The translations under genes and the position numbers were made by a program. Source: JAAFHI01 sp039793685 (lineage in GTDB: Bacteria > Acidobacteriota > Blastocatellia > Chloracidobacteriales > Chloracidobacteriaceae). Taken from it: a DNA stretch of 64,000 nucleotides. Under the pieces are notes generated by a model. It did not search any database. It saw nothing but the letters and a program-made list of their open reading frames with translations, and had not been told where the DNA came from. This document shows, one piece after another, positions 25,900-33,885 of the stretch (within the stretch, counting starts at the first letter, position 1; every line of letters begins with the position of its first letter). The stretch spans positions 1 through 64,000 of the forward strand of contig JBDRAL010000096.1 of assembly GCA_039793685.1 (NCBI GenBank), read 5' to 3'.

Positions 25900-27483
25900 A
25901 TGAGTGAAAACGGGTCTTCAATGGAAAATTTTGACGTGGTGGTGGTCGGCGCGGGCGTGGGCGGTTTCACGGCGGCGGCGCTGTTCCAGAAAGACGGCGC
26001 GAAAACACTCCTGCTCGAAGCGCACGACAAGCCGGGCGGCTGCGCGGGTTACTTTTACCATCGCGGGTACAACTTCGACGCTGGCGCGACGGTCCTGATG
26101 GGCCTCGACGAAGCCGGACTTCATTCGCAAGTTTATGATGCGATTGGAGTTGTTCCACCCGAATCGACGCTCGTCGAGTGCGTCCGGGTGCATTTGCCCG
26201 ACCGGACGGTCAACATTTTTCACGATCGGGCGCTTTGGGAACGCGAGCGGGTTGAAAAATTCGCCGCGAATCCGGATGAAGCCCGTCGTCTGGAGAAATT
26301 CTGGAAGCTGGTGGACCGTACCGCGGACATTCTCTGGCGGACGACCGAGAACCTCCCGGCGCTGCCGCTGCGGGGGCCGCGCGACCTGTTTTTGAACCTC
26401 CGACTGATAACGCCGGAGTTGGTGTTTTTGCCGTCGATCGGATTTTCGACGGTCGAATCGGTATTGAAACGATTCAAACTGGCCGAGCATCGTCCGTTTC
26501 GCGCCTTTCTGGACGGTTTGCTTCTGATAACGACGCAGGAAACGGCGGAAAACGCGCCTTTCGCCAACGCCGCCGCCGGACTCGACATTTACCGGCACGG
26601 CATCCGGCGCGCGCGGGGCGGGATGAAGACCTTCGTCAAATCGCACATCGAGGCCTTTCGCGCACTCGGCGGACGGTTTCAGCGGAAGCGGAAGGTGACG
26701 GCTATCGAGCCGCTTTCCGACGGGGCGTTTCGGGTGACGACTGACGACGGAAAGACGGTCCGCGCCGGAAAAGTCATCGCCAACCTTCCGGTCTGGAACG
26801 TTCCCGGCCTGATTCACGGAAAGACGGTTTCCAGCGCGCCGTTGAAACGCGCCGGGGAAGGATGGGGGGCGTTCACTTGCTACATCGGGGCGCACCAGGC
26901 GGTGATTCCCGATGACACGCCGCTGAATCATCAGGTTTTAATGGATTACGACGCGCCGTTTCGGGACTGCAACAGTTGCTTCCTGTCGCTTTGTGAGCCG
27001 GACGACCGGCTGTCGGCTCCGGAAGGTCGCCGGACGCTCAATGTCTCGACCCATACGAACGTCGCCGACTGGGAAAATCTTTCGCCCGAGCAGTACGCCG
27101 GGAAACGCGACGAACTGACCCGCCGGATGCTCGCCGCGGTTGAAAAGGTCTTCCCGGACATTCGAAACGGAGTGGATTTCATCCTGCCGGGAACGCCCCG
27201 CACCTTTGAGCGCTACACCCACCGGGCGCGGGGGATGGTCGGCGGGATCAAAACCGGTTTGTGGAACAGCAATCTTTTCGCGAATGGTCCCGCGGATTTC
27301 GGGCTGAAAAACTTTCGGGTGGTCGGCGACACCGTGTTTCCCGGGCAGGGAACGATGGCCTGCGCCCTTTCGGCCATCAACGTCTGGCGGGATCTGTCCG
27401 GCAAATGGACGCTCCGGCCGGCCGCTGGAAAAAATGCCGCCGGTGTTCTCCCGGTCGGCGGGTCTTCGGTCATTCAGTCGTGA
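25900..27483 (+). CDS. FAD-dependent oxidoreductase, CrtI/phytoene desaturase-like
   Basis: About 527 residues. The N-terminal Rossmann motif VVVVGAGVGGFTAAALF (about 11-27) and EAHDKPGGCAGYF bind FAD; GYNFDAGATVLMG follows as in CrtI-type desaturases. The C-terminal part has NFRVVGDTVFPGQGTMACALSAINVWRDL, the second FAD-contact block. Family members desaturate or isomerise carotenoids or oxidise other polyenes. No crtB or other carotenoid genes are nearby, so the substrate is open. The ATG at 25921 is an alternative start. The stop overlaps the start of the next gene by 4 bases. Confidence 0.75.
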   Translation: MSENGSSMENFDVVVVGAGVGGFTAAALFQKDGAKTLLLEAHDKPGGCAGYFYHRGYNFDAGATVLMGLDEAGLHSQVYDAIGVVPPESTLVECVRVHLPDRTVNIFHDRALWERERVEKFAANPDEARRLEKFWKLVDRTADILWRTTENLPALPLRGPRDLFLNLRLITPELVFLPSIGFSTVESVLKRFKLAEHRPFRAFLDGLLLITTQETAENAPFANAAAGLDIYRHGIRRARGGMKTFVKSHIEAFRALGGRFQRKRKVTAIEPLSDGAFRVTTDDGKTVRAGKVIANLPVWNVPGLIHGKTVSSAPLKRAGEGWGAFTCYIGAHQAVIPDDTPLNHQVLMDYDAPFRDCNSCFLSLCEPDDRLSAPEGRRTLNVSTHTNVADWENLSPEQYAGKRDELTRRMLAAVEKVFPDIRNGVDFILPGTPRTFERYTHRARGMVGGIKTGLWNSNLFANGPADFGLKNFRVVGDTVFPGQGTMACALSAINVWRDLSGKWTLRPAAGKNAAGVLPVGGSSVIQS

Positions 27484-28130
27484 ACTTCTTTCGTTTAACG
27501 TTTCTGGCCATCCTGCTCGCGGGAACGGTTTTTCCGGCGGCGGGGCGGACCTTGTCCCCCAAAAACGCCGGTAAAAGACTGAAACCGGTGAACTTCCATC
27601 CGAAACCCGACAACCCGAACCTGTACGAGGCCGTCGTCGGGCGGTTCCGGCTGATCCTTCACGAACCGGATGCGCCAGTTGAACCCACGTCCTGGGAAAG
27701 TCCGTTGACGGTGGTCAATCTGGCGACCGGAAAAAGCTATGACACGGACGTTTCCGCCATTGAACAGGTCTGGACGGCCGACCGGGGCCGTCTTTTGGTG
27801 GTGGTTGCCGGAGGCGACGGGGCGCGGGCGAGCGTCAGTTTTTTCGAACTGGCGACCGGAAGGGAACGCTATCCGAAACTGACGGCCCTTTCGGACGGTA
27901 CATCGGTGACGCCGACCGGGATCATTTTCGATGCCGCGATTGAAAAGCCGGACGCCTCCGGGGTGCGATTGTGCCATTCGGCCCGGGCGTACCGGTTTGA
28001 CGGATTCCGTCCCCCGGTTTTTCTGGAAGAAGCTTCGGATCAACTCACGAAAGCTCAGGTCGGGGTGGTTTTTCGGGGGGCTCGCCGGGTGGCCTTTGCA
28101 AAATCCGAACATGCCGTTCTGGTGGACTGA
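27480..28130 (+). CDS. Secreted protein of unknown function
   Basis: About 216 residues. The start is a GTG at 27480 that overlaps the upstream TGA (GTGA), so the two genes are coupled. Residues 1-22 form a signal peptide (FLAILLAGTVFPAAG). The mature part is rich in beta-strand segments, such as VVNLATGKSYDTDVSAIEQVWTADRGRLLVVV (read in parts), recalling a WD40/beta-propeller fragment, but too short for a full propeller. I recognise no family. It probably acts in the periplasm. Confidence 0.6.
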   Translation: MNFFRLTFLAILLAGTVFPAAGRTLSPKNAGKRLKPVNFHPKPDNPNLYEAVVGRFRLILHEPDAPVEPTSWESPLTVVNLATGKSYDTDVSAIEQVWTADRGRLLVVVAGGDGARASVSFFELATGRERYPKLTALSDGTSVTPTGIIFDAAIEKPDASGVRLCHSARAYRFDGFRPPVFLEEASDQLTKAQVGVVFRGARRVAFAKSEHAVLVD

Positions 28131-28205
28131 ACTCTCGGCCGGGCAATCACTTATCGGGATTTGTCAGGGAGGGGAAAGGGTTTTTTCCGACCCACAAGGC
28201 TCGGT

Positions 28206-28235
28206 TTGACAAAGGGAACGGGGGTTGGGTAGTCT
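28206..28235 (+). promoter_or_regulatory. Possible promoter of the first kinase gene
   Basis: TTGACA (28206-28211), an 18-bp spacer and TAGTCT (28230-28235) followed by TGCCG, in the gap before the kinase ATG at 28318. The -35 box is perfect and the -10 box is 3 of 6. Confidence 0.4.
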
Positions 28236-28317
28236 TGCCGCACCGTTCGCAACCTCACCTTTCCGGACATGTCCCGCGGCTACCCTGCGTCGCGAACCTT
28301 TCCGTCCCGACTTCACT

Positions 28318-29550
28318 ATGAAGCGATGCGTTACCTGTAGCAAGGAATTCCCTGACCACATGGTGTTCTGTCCGTTTGACGGCGGATCGCTTCAGGTGGT
28401 CGAAACCGACCCGTTTCTGGGCCGGACCATCGAGGGAAAATACCGCATCGAGGCCAAACTCGGCGAAGGTGGAATGGGCACGGTCTATCGGGCGCGGCAC
28501 GTCCTGATGGACTCACTGGTTGCCATCAAGGTTCTGCATCCCACACTTGTCTCCGACGCTACTTCGGTCGCCCGTTTTCAGCGCGAAGCCCAGGCCGCGG
28601 CACGCATTCGTCACCCCAATGCCGTGGCGGTGAGCGATTTCGGCGTCACCGACGATCAGACCAACTACATCGTAATGGAGTTGTTCGAGGGGAAGTCGTT
28701 GCGCGATTTGCTGAACGAGAAGGGACGACTCGACCTCGACCAGTGTGCTGAAATCGCGCGGCAGGTCTGTTCCGCCCTCGACGCCGCCCACAAAAGCGGG
28801 GTCGTCCATCGCGACGTCAAACCGGAAAACATTTTTATCGCTCCCCAGTCGAAGGGGCGTCTGCTGGTCAAGGTGATCGACTTCGGCATCGCCAAAATCA
28901 TCGCCGAAGGCGCAAAGGCCGCGCCACTGACCCGGCAGGGAATGATCATCGGGTCACCGCACTATCTTTCTCCGGAACAATGCTCCGGAGCGGAACTGGA
29001 TGCCCGGTCGGATGTGTATTCGCTCGGGATCGTCCTTTTTGAAATGCTGACCGGGACCGTGCCGTTCACCGCCGCCACCCCGGTCGCAGTGGCGTTGATG
29101 CACGCCAACGAAACCGCCCCCTCCCTCCGGAGCAAGTTTCCCGACGTCCCGTTTCAGGTCGAAACCGTCGTTTTGCGCGCCCTGAGCAAGAACAAGGCCG
29201 AACGGCAGGCGTCCGCCGCGCAACTCGGCGACGAGTTTGAACGGGCGGTTCAGAATGCCAAGGCCCCGGCGGGCGTGTCCACCCCGCTGGTGGATAAAAT
29301 TCTTGACGCCTCCAAGTCGCCGCATACACCGAACGGAATGGTGCTTCCACCGCCCCTTCCACCCCCTCCGAAACCCATTTCGGTGGCGGTTTCTCCACAG
29401 GTTCCACCGGCTTCCTCCGGACCGGCGTGGACCGGCCTGAACGGGTACGGCAGTACGGACGATTCCGGCCGCACCCGGGTTATCATTTTTTCATGCGTCG
29501 CCGGAATTGCATTTCTTTTGATCGTTCTGATTTTCCTTCTTGTTTCCTGA
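28318..29550 (+). CDS. CPxDG zinc-ribbon Ser/Thr protein kinase, tail-anchored
   Basis: About 410 residues. Residues 1-25 form a zinc-ribbon-like module (C4-x2-C7-x10-C18-PFDG). A Hanks-type kinase domain (about 42-300) has the Gly loop GEGGMGTVYRA, catalytic Lys in VAIKVLH (71), HRDVKPEN, DFGIAK and GSPHYLSPEQCSG. A Pro-rich linker (about 340-380) and one membrane helix at the very C-terminus (about 387-409) follow, so the kinase faces the cytosol with almost no outer domain. I used the ATG at 28318 because the same N-terminal module opens two other proteins in this window. Substrates unknown. Confidence 0.88.
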   Translation: MKRCVTCSKEFPDHMVFCPFDGGSLQVVETDPFLGRTIEGKYRIEAKLGEGGMGTVYRARHVLMDSLVAIKVLHPTLVSDATSVARFQREAQAAARIRHPNAVAVSDFGVTDDQTNYIVMELFEGKSLRDLLNEKGRLDLDQCAEIARQVCSALDAAHKSGVVHRDVKPENIFIAPQSKGRLLVKVIDFGIAKIIAEGAKAAPLTRQGMIIGSPHYLSPEQCSGAELDARSDVYSLGIVLFEMLTGTVPFTAATPVAVALMHANETAPSLRSKFPDVPFQVETVVLRALSKNKAERQASAAQLGDEFERAVQNAKAPAGVSTPLVDKILDASKSPHTPNGMVLPPPLPPPPKPISVAVSPQVPPASSGPAWTGLNGYGSTDDSGRTRVIIFSCVAGIAFLLIVLIFLLVS

Positions 29551-29583
29551 AACAGATTCAACTTTTCGGAATTGGTATTTGCC

Positions 29584-30960
29584 ATGCGTTTAAATCCGTT
29601 CGGCCTCGCCTTTTTTCTGTTGTGGGTGGGAGCGCTCCCGGCTTTCGGTCAAACTGAAACCAAACCCCTTCGATACGGTGATCCGGGTTACGTCGGCTCG
29701 AAAATCCAGTTCGAGTGCAAGCTCTGCACCGTCCCGAACATTTTGGGTGGATTGGCCTCGCTGGGAGGTGTTCAGACCGAATTCCCCGGCGAAGGCGACT
29801 GGAGGTCGGTCACCGAAACCATTCGGGTCGAAAACCGTCCCTGGAACGAGGTTTTCGACCAGTTTCTCCAGAAAAATCAGCTTCAGGCCGAATGGACGCG
29901 CAAGGGAAAACTGCTGATCACGTCCCGCGCCAAGGCGGTGCTGACTCCCAGCCGCGCCTTGGCCGACCTTCTGGAACAACTTCCCCCCCTTCCCGAAAAC
30001 ACGTTGGTGTTGTCGAGTTCCGGTCGGGCCATTCAGGGGGACCGTTTATTCAAGGAAGGCATTGGCTCCTTTGCTCTGGCAAACGACAATGACGACCGGG
30101 TCGCCTTGATCCGGTTCGCCTGGGCGGTTCAGCTTTTTGAAAACGTCGAATATCGTGGGCGTCAGGCGGCCGCACTGAACTTTCTCGGGCTTTGTTACCT
30201 TGACCTCGACCAGCAAAAGGAAGCCACCCGGGCGTTTCGGCTGGCTTCCGAACTGGGCAAGACGGTTGGGAATCAGCGGGCCGAGATGTTGGCGAATCTT
30301 TGTCTCGCCCGGATTGCGATTCAGGATGGGGCGGCCCCGGAAAACGCCGAAGTCCTCGCGGATGATGCCCTGAAATTCATCAAGGATCTGAATTCACGGA
30401 CCAACCTGGTCAAACCTTCGCTGTTTGACCGGAGCCTTGAGGGGATCATTTCGACGCAGGCCGGCCGGGTGTTGTACCTCATTGGTAAAAACGAAAAAGC
30501 CGCCGGCTGTTTGTTTCTGGGGTATGTCATCTCCGGAACGCTCGAGGATCAGGAACGCAACCAGGTCGAATCTCTCGTGATACTGGAGCGGGCAGCCAGC
30601 CGTGACGCCCAGCGTGCCGTTGCCCAGCGGGCGATAGAAAATCTCCGGGGTATCGAAAAACGGACCGGATCGCCCCGGCTCCGGGTTTCGTTGAAGGCCT
30701 GGGCGGGATCGATTTACGGCCAGTGCGGGGAGCCGACCCGGGCCCTCGACTGGTTGCAGGAAGCTTTGGCCGGCTTGCGCGGGAACTCGGATACGGGACT
30801 TGAAACGGCCATCAATCGGGAAATGGGGCGGATGTACGTTGCGTTGAAAAAGTACACCGAAGCCCGCCGGTTTTATGACGCCGCGCTGAAGCTGGCGCAA
30901 CAGAATCAGGACGAACTCTGGAAACGGCTGCTTCAGGAGGAAATGAAGCAGCTTCCCTGA
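29584..30960 (+). CDS. Secreted STN-like/TPR protein
   Basis: About 458 residues. Signal peptide residues 1-22 (LLWVGALPAFGQ). Residues about 35-120 resemble the secretin/TonB short N-terminal (STN) fold: VPNILGGLASLGG..., then WNEVFDQFLQKNQLQAEWTRKGKLLIT (in parts). The rest is helical with TPR-like repeats (ALNFLGLCYLDLDQQKEATRAF, GRMYVALKKYTEARRFYDAAL). It probably acts in the periplasm as a scaffold. It follows the kinase gene by 33 bp and may be in the same transcript. Function unknown. Confidence 0.65.
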   Translation: MRLNPFGLAFFLLWVGALPAFGQTETKPLRYGDPGYVGSKIQFECKLCTVPNILGGLASLGGVQTEFPGEGDWRSVTETIRVENRPWNEVFDQFLQKNQLQAEWTRKGKLLITSRAKAVLTPSRALADLLEQLPPLPENTLVLSSSGRAIQGDRLFKEGIGSFALANDNDDRVALIRFAWAVQLFENVEYRGRQAAALNFLGLCYLDLDQQKEATRAFRLASELGKTVGNQRAEMLANLCLARIAIQDGAAPENAEVLADDALKFIKDLNSRTNLVKPSLFDRSLEGIISTQAGRVLYLIGKNEKAAGCLFLGYVISGTLEDQERNQVESLVILERAASRDAQRAVAQRAIENLRGIEKRTGSPRLRVSLKAWAGSIYGQCGEPTRALDWLQEALAGLRGNSDTGLETAINREMGRMYVALKKYTEARRFYDAALKLAQQNQDELWKRLLQEEMKQLP

Positions 30961-30995
30961 CGGGGTGTTTGGGCCATCAGGGGAAACGGAACGGC

Positions 30996-31655
30996 ATGTT
31001 GAAGTGGCTTCGCGATGCGTGGGATCAGGCCAGTCTTGCCTACCGGGCGTTTGAGGAACTTCAGGAAGACAACACGCTGTCCCGCCTCGCGGGAGGCGAA
31101 ATCAGGGTGTCGGAAGCCCGAATCAACGAACTGCTGGCGGAAACCAAAATGGAAGGCGTTCGAAACGTCTCCATGACAGCCGGAGAGGGGACCTTTACCG
31201 TTTCGGCCCGGAGCGAACGCCTGTTTCTGGCGAGGGTGGCCCTTCCGCTCCGCATCGAATCCGTCATTTTCACGCGCTATCGTCACCGGCTGAAACTGGT
31301 CCCGGCCGGGCCGGTATCCGCCTTCGGCGCAAACCTTTGGCAAAAGGCGACGGCATACACGGTGGTTCTGCTCATTCGTCACATTCTGGGGGCGGACCGT
31401 GCGCTGGTCGAGGCCAGCGATCCGGCGGCGGGCATCACGTTTGACGGTCGGGCGCTGGAAATCGATCTTCATAAAATGCCCGATTTCCGGGCCGCCCTCG
31501 ACCTTGAATATCGGGTGGGCGACCGCCAGATCCATCCGCTTCATTTTGTCGTGATTGATTCGATCGTTTCGAAGCCGGGCTATTTCGAGGTCCGTTCGTC
31601 GGTCAACTGGGAAGAACTCAACCGGGCGCTGCGTGACATCGCGGGCGTTCAATAA
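30996..31655 (+). CDS. Conserved hypothetical protein
   Basis: About 219 residues with no signal peptide. The predicted mix of helix (1-45) and strands (50-215) includes GEIRVSEARINELL, FLARVALPLRIESV and HFVVIDSIVSKPGYFEV. This loosely recalls lipid-binding SMP/LmeA-like folds, but I do not assign it. Start ATG at 30996 follows CAGGGG. It lies 35 bp after the TPR gene and 20 bp before the rRNA/tRNA methyltransferase gene on the same strand, so it is probably part of an operon. Confidence 0.6.
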   Translation: MLKWLRDAWDQASLAYRAFEELQEDNTLSRLAGGEIRVSEARINELLAETKMEGVRNVSMTAGEGTFTVSARSERLFLARVALPLRIESVIFTRYRHRLKLVPAGPVSAFGANLWQKATAYTVVLLIRHILGADRALVEASDPAAGITFDGRALEIDLHKMPDFRAALDLEYRVGDRQIHPLHFVVIDSIVSKPGYFEVRSSVNWEELNRALRDIAGVQ

Positions 31656-31675
31656 TCCGTGGTTCGGAGGCCGGA

Positions 31676-32473
31676 ATGCTGGTCGAAACCATTTCCAGTC
31701 GCCAGAATCCGCTCGTCAAGCGACTGATTGCGGTTCGGGAGGGGCGGGAACGGCGTTTTCTGTTCCTGGAGGGGATTCGCCTCATTCTCGATGCCCTCCG
31801 GTCGGGAATCCGGCTTGAGGTGGTTGCCTACTCACCCAGGCTGCTCGACTCGGACCGCGGTCGGGAACTGGTTGAAAAACTGAAACGGGAACCTTGTCGC
31901 GGGGCGATTCTTACCGACCAGCTCATGAATGCCGTGAGCGATCTGGAAACGCCGCCCGGCGTTGTGGCGCTGGGCGCACGACCGTTCTACGAAATCGCCG
32001 ATTTTGCGGACGCTCCCAACCCGCTGTTCGTCATTGCTGACGGAATGCAGGACCCGGGAAACCTGGGGGCGCTGATTCGGACCGCCGAAGCCGTCGGCGC
32101 GACCGGTTTCATTTCCGCTCGCGGGTCGGCGGACCCTTTTCAGATGAAAGCGTTGCGGGCCGCCGCCGGGACCGCCCTGCGCCTGCCGGTGGTGACCGGA
32201 ATCCCGGCCGCCACGGTCATTTCGGAACTGCGGGGCCGGAACGTGCGGATCGTTGCGGCGGACGCGGGAAGTCCGGTGCGGTACACCGATTTCGACTGGA
32301 AAACGCCCTGCGCGTTGTGGCTCGGCTCGGAGGCGGTCGGCCTGGCCGGACGCGACGGCGTGGCCGACGCGGTTGTGTCCATCCCGATGGTCGGGGATGT
32401 CGAATCGCTCAACATCGCCGTCGCCGCCTCGCTCTTGCTGTTCGAGGCGGCGCGACAACGTGGAACGTTCTAA
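31676..32473 (+). CDS. TrmH/SpoU-family RNA 2'-O-methyltransferase
   Basis: About 265 residues. An N-terminal substrate-binding domain (ISSRQNPLVKRL, FLFLEGIRLILDAL) precedes a SPOUT knot domain with IADGMQDPGNLGALIRTAEAVGA, WLGSEAVGLA and the C-terminal IPMVGDVESLNIAVAASLLLFE, the three SpoU motifs that bind SAM in a trefoil knot. It methylates ribose in rRNA or tRNA; the site cannot be told. The TAA stop overlaps the stop codon of the converging monooxygenase gene (32470-32473). Confidence 0.9.
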   Translation: MLVETISSRQNPLVKRLIAVREGRERRFLFLEGIRLILDALRSGIRLEVVAYSPRLLDSDRGRELVEKLKREPCRGAILTDQLMNAVSDLETPPGVVALGARPFYEIADFADAPNPLFVIADGMQDPGNLGALIRTAEAVGATGFISARGSADPFQMKALRAAAGTALRLPVVTGIPAATVISELRGRNVRIVAADAGSPVRYTDFDWKTPCALWLGSEAVGLAGRDGVADAVVSIPMVGDVESLNIAVAASLLLFEAARQRGTF

Positions 32474-33831
32474 CCAAAAAGTCCGACCAGGCCGCCGAGC
32501 AGTCCCAATCCGACCAGCGCCAGCAGGCCGTAGCCGATATTGTTGATCAGGCGGTCCTGCCGGGCCGCCTTCGCGGTGGCCTCGGCGTAGGGAATTCGCG
32601 AAAAGGAAACCATTGTGTAGAGCGGAATGAATTTTCCCGGGAAAAATCCGGCAAGCAGGTTCTCCAGTTTTTTGCGCAGCAGAAAGGTCCGCGAGGCCAC
32701 CTTGTCGCGCATTTCGAGGAAATTGTTGAAGGCCAGCACCGAGAGCGCGTCGGTATTGGCCTTGCGCAGGTTCTGATACTCCTGAAAGGCCTGCAACGTG
32801 TCGCCGTTGTGTCGCTGGAGGCATTCGTTGAGCACCGAGCAGTCCTCGAACGAGGCGTTCATCCCCTGACCGTAGAACGGCACCACCGCATGAGCGGCGT
32901 CTCCGACGAGCGCGAAGCGTCCGTTATACTGCCAGGGAAAACACCGGACGGTCACCATCGCTCCCGTCGGGTTGTGGAAGAAATCATCCACGAGGTCCGG
33001 CATGAGGGGGACGGCGTCCGGAAAATGGCGGCTGAAAAAGGTCATGACCTGATCCTCGTCCGTGAGCCGGGCAAAACTGTATTCGCCTTCATGGGCCAGA
33101 AACAGGGTGCAGGTAAACGTTCCGTCCTGATTTGGAAGGGCAATGAGCATGAAATCGTGACGCGGCCAGATGTGGAGGCAGTGTTTGTCGAGCGCGTGGC
33201 TGCCGTCGGGCAGGGCGGGGATGGTGAGTTCCTTGTACCCGTGCGAAAGGAAGTCCTGGCTGTAGTTGAAACGGTCAATCCGGTTCATCCCCTGCCGGAC
33301 CGCGGAAAAAGCCCCGTCCGCCCCGATAAAGGTCCTGGCCGCCAGAGTCCGGGTCTTGTGGGTGGCGGTGTCCTCGATTTCAACGGTGTTGCGGCTGATG
33401 TCGGCCCCGATACATTTCTGGTTGAAGAAGATTTCGACGTTCGGCAGGCGTTCGGCGGCTTCGAGCAGGGCGCAGTTCAGCCGGTGGCGGGAAATGGAAT
33501 AGATGACTTCGTCCGGTTTCCGGCCGTAGGGCTGGAACGTCAGTTCGCCCGTGACCGAGTGCATCATCCGGCCGCGCATCGGGATGGCGAGGTCCAGGAG
33601 TTCGTCCGCGAGGCCGACCTCGCGGAGCGCGTGGAGGCCCCGATGGGAAAGGGCAAGGTTGATCGAGCGCCCGCGTGGCACGGGCTGGTTGCGCATGTCC
33701 CCGTTGCGCTCGTAAAGTGCGGTTCGAAACCCCTGTCGGGCGAGATAAACCGCCATCAGCGTCCCGGCCAGGCCCGAACCAAGAATGGTAAAGTCGGGTT
33801 GTGTCTGTATTTGGTTTGACATTGGTTCCAT
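32470..33831 (-). CDS. FAD-dependent monooxygenase, kynurenine 3-monooxygenase-like
   Basis: About 453 residues. The N-terminal FAD motif is GSGLAGTLMAVYLARQGF and is followed by RSINLALSHRGLHALRE. The second FAD block GDAAHAVVPFYGQGMNASFEDC lies near 305-326. A C-terminal hydrophobic tail (about 430-452) would anchor it to the membrane, as in eukaryotic KMO. KMO hydroxylates kynurenine at C3 with NADPH and O2, towards quinolinate and NAD. Kynureninase and dioxygenase genes are not in the window. The ATG at 33822 is an alternative start. It is divergent from the second kinase gene by 54 bp. Confidence 0.85.
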   Translation of the reverse strand: MEPMSNQIQTQPDFTILGSGLAGTLMAVYLARQGFRTALYERNGDMRNQPVPRGRSINLALSHRGLHALREVGLADELLDLAIPMRGRMMHSVTGELTFQPYGRKPDEVIYSISRHRLNCALLEAAERLPNVEIFFNQKCIGADISRNTVEIEDTATHKTRTLAARTFIGADGAFSAVRQGMNRIDRFNYSQDFLSHGYKELTIPALPDGSHALDKHCLHIWPRHDFMLIALPNQDGTFTCTLFLAHEGEYSFARLTDEDQVMTFFSRHFPDAVPLMPDLVDDFFHNPTGAMVTVRCFPWQYNGRFALVGDAAHAVVPFYGQGMNASFEDCSVLNECLQRHNGDTLQAFQEYQNLRKANTDALSVLAFNNFLEMRDKVASRTFLLRKKLENLLAGFFPGKFIPLYTMVSFSRIPYAEATAKAARQDRLINNIGYGLLALVGLGLLGGLVGLFG

Positions 33832-33885
33832 AGTTTTTGAATATAGCAGCGGATTTCAACAAATTTCCTGAGCGAGCGAACCGCG

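Noticed and set aside
32317..33819. 500-codon plus-strand frame opposite the kynurenine monooxygenase-like gene
   Set aside because: Opposite a clear FAD monooxygenase with both cofactor motifs; no domain in the shadow frame.
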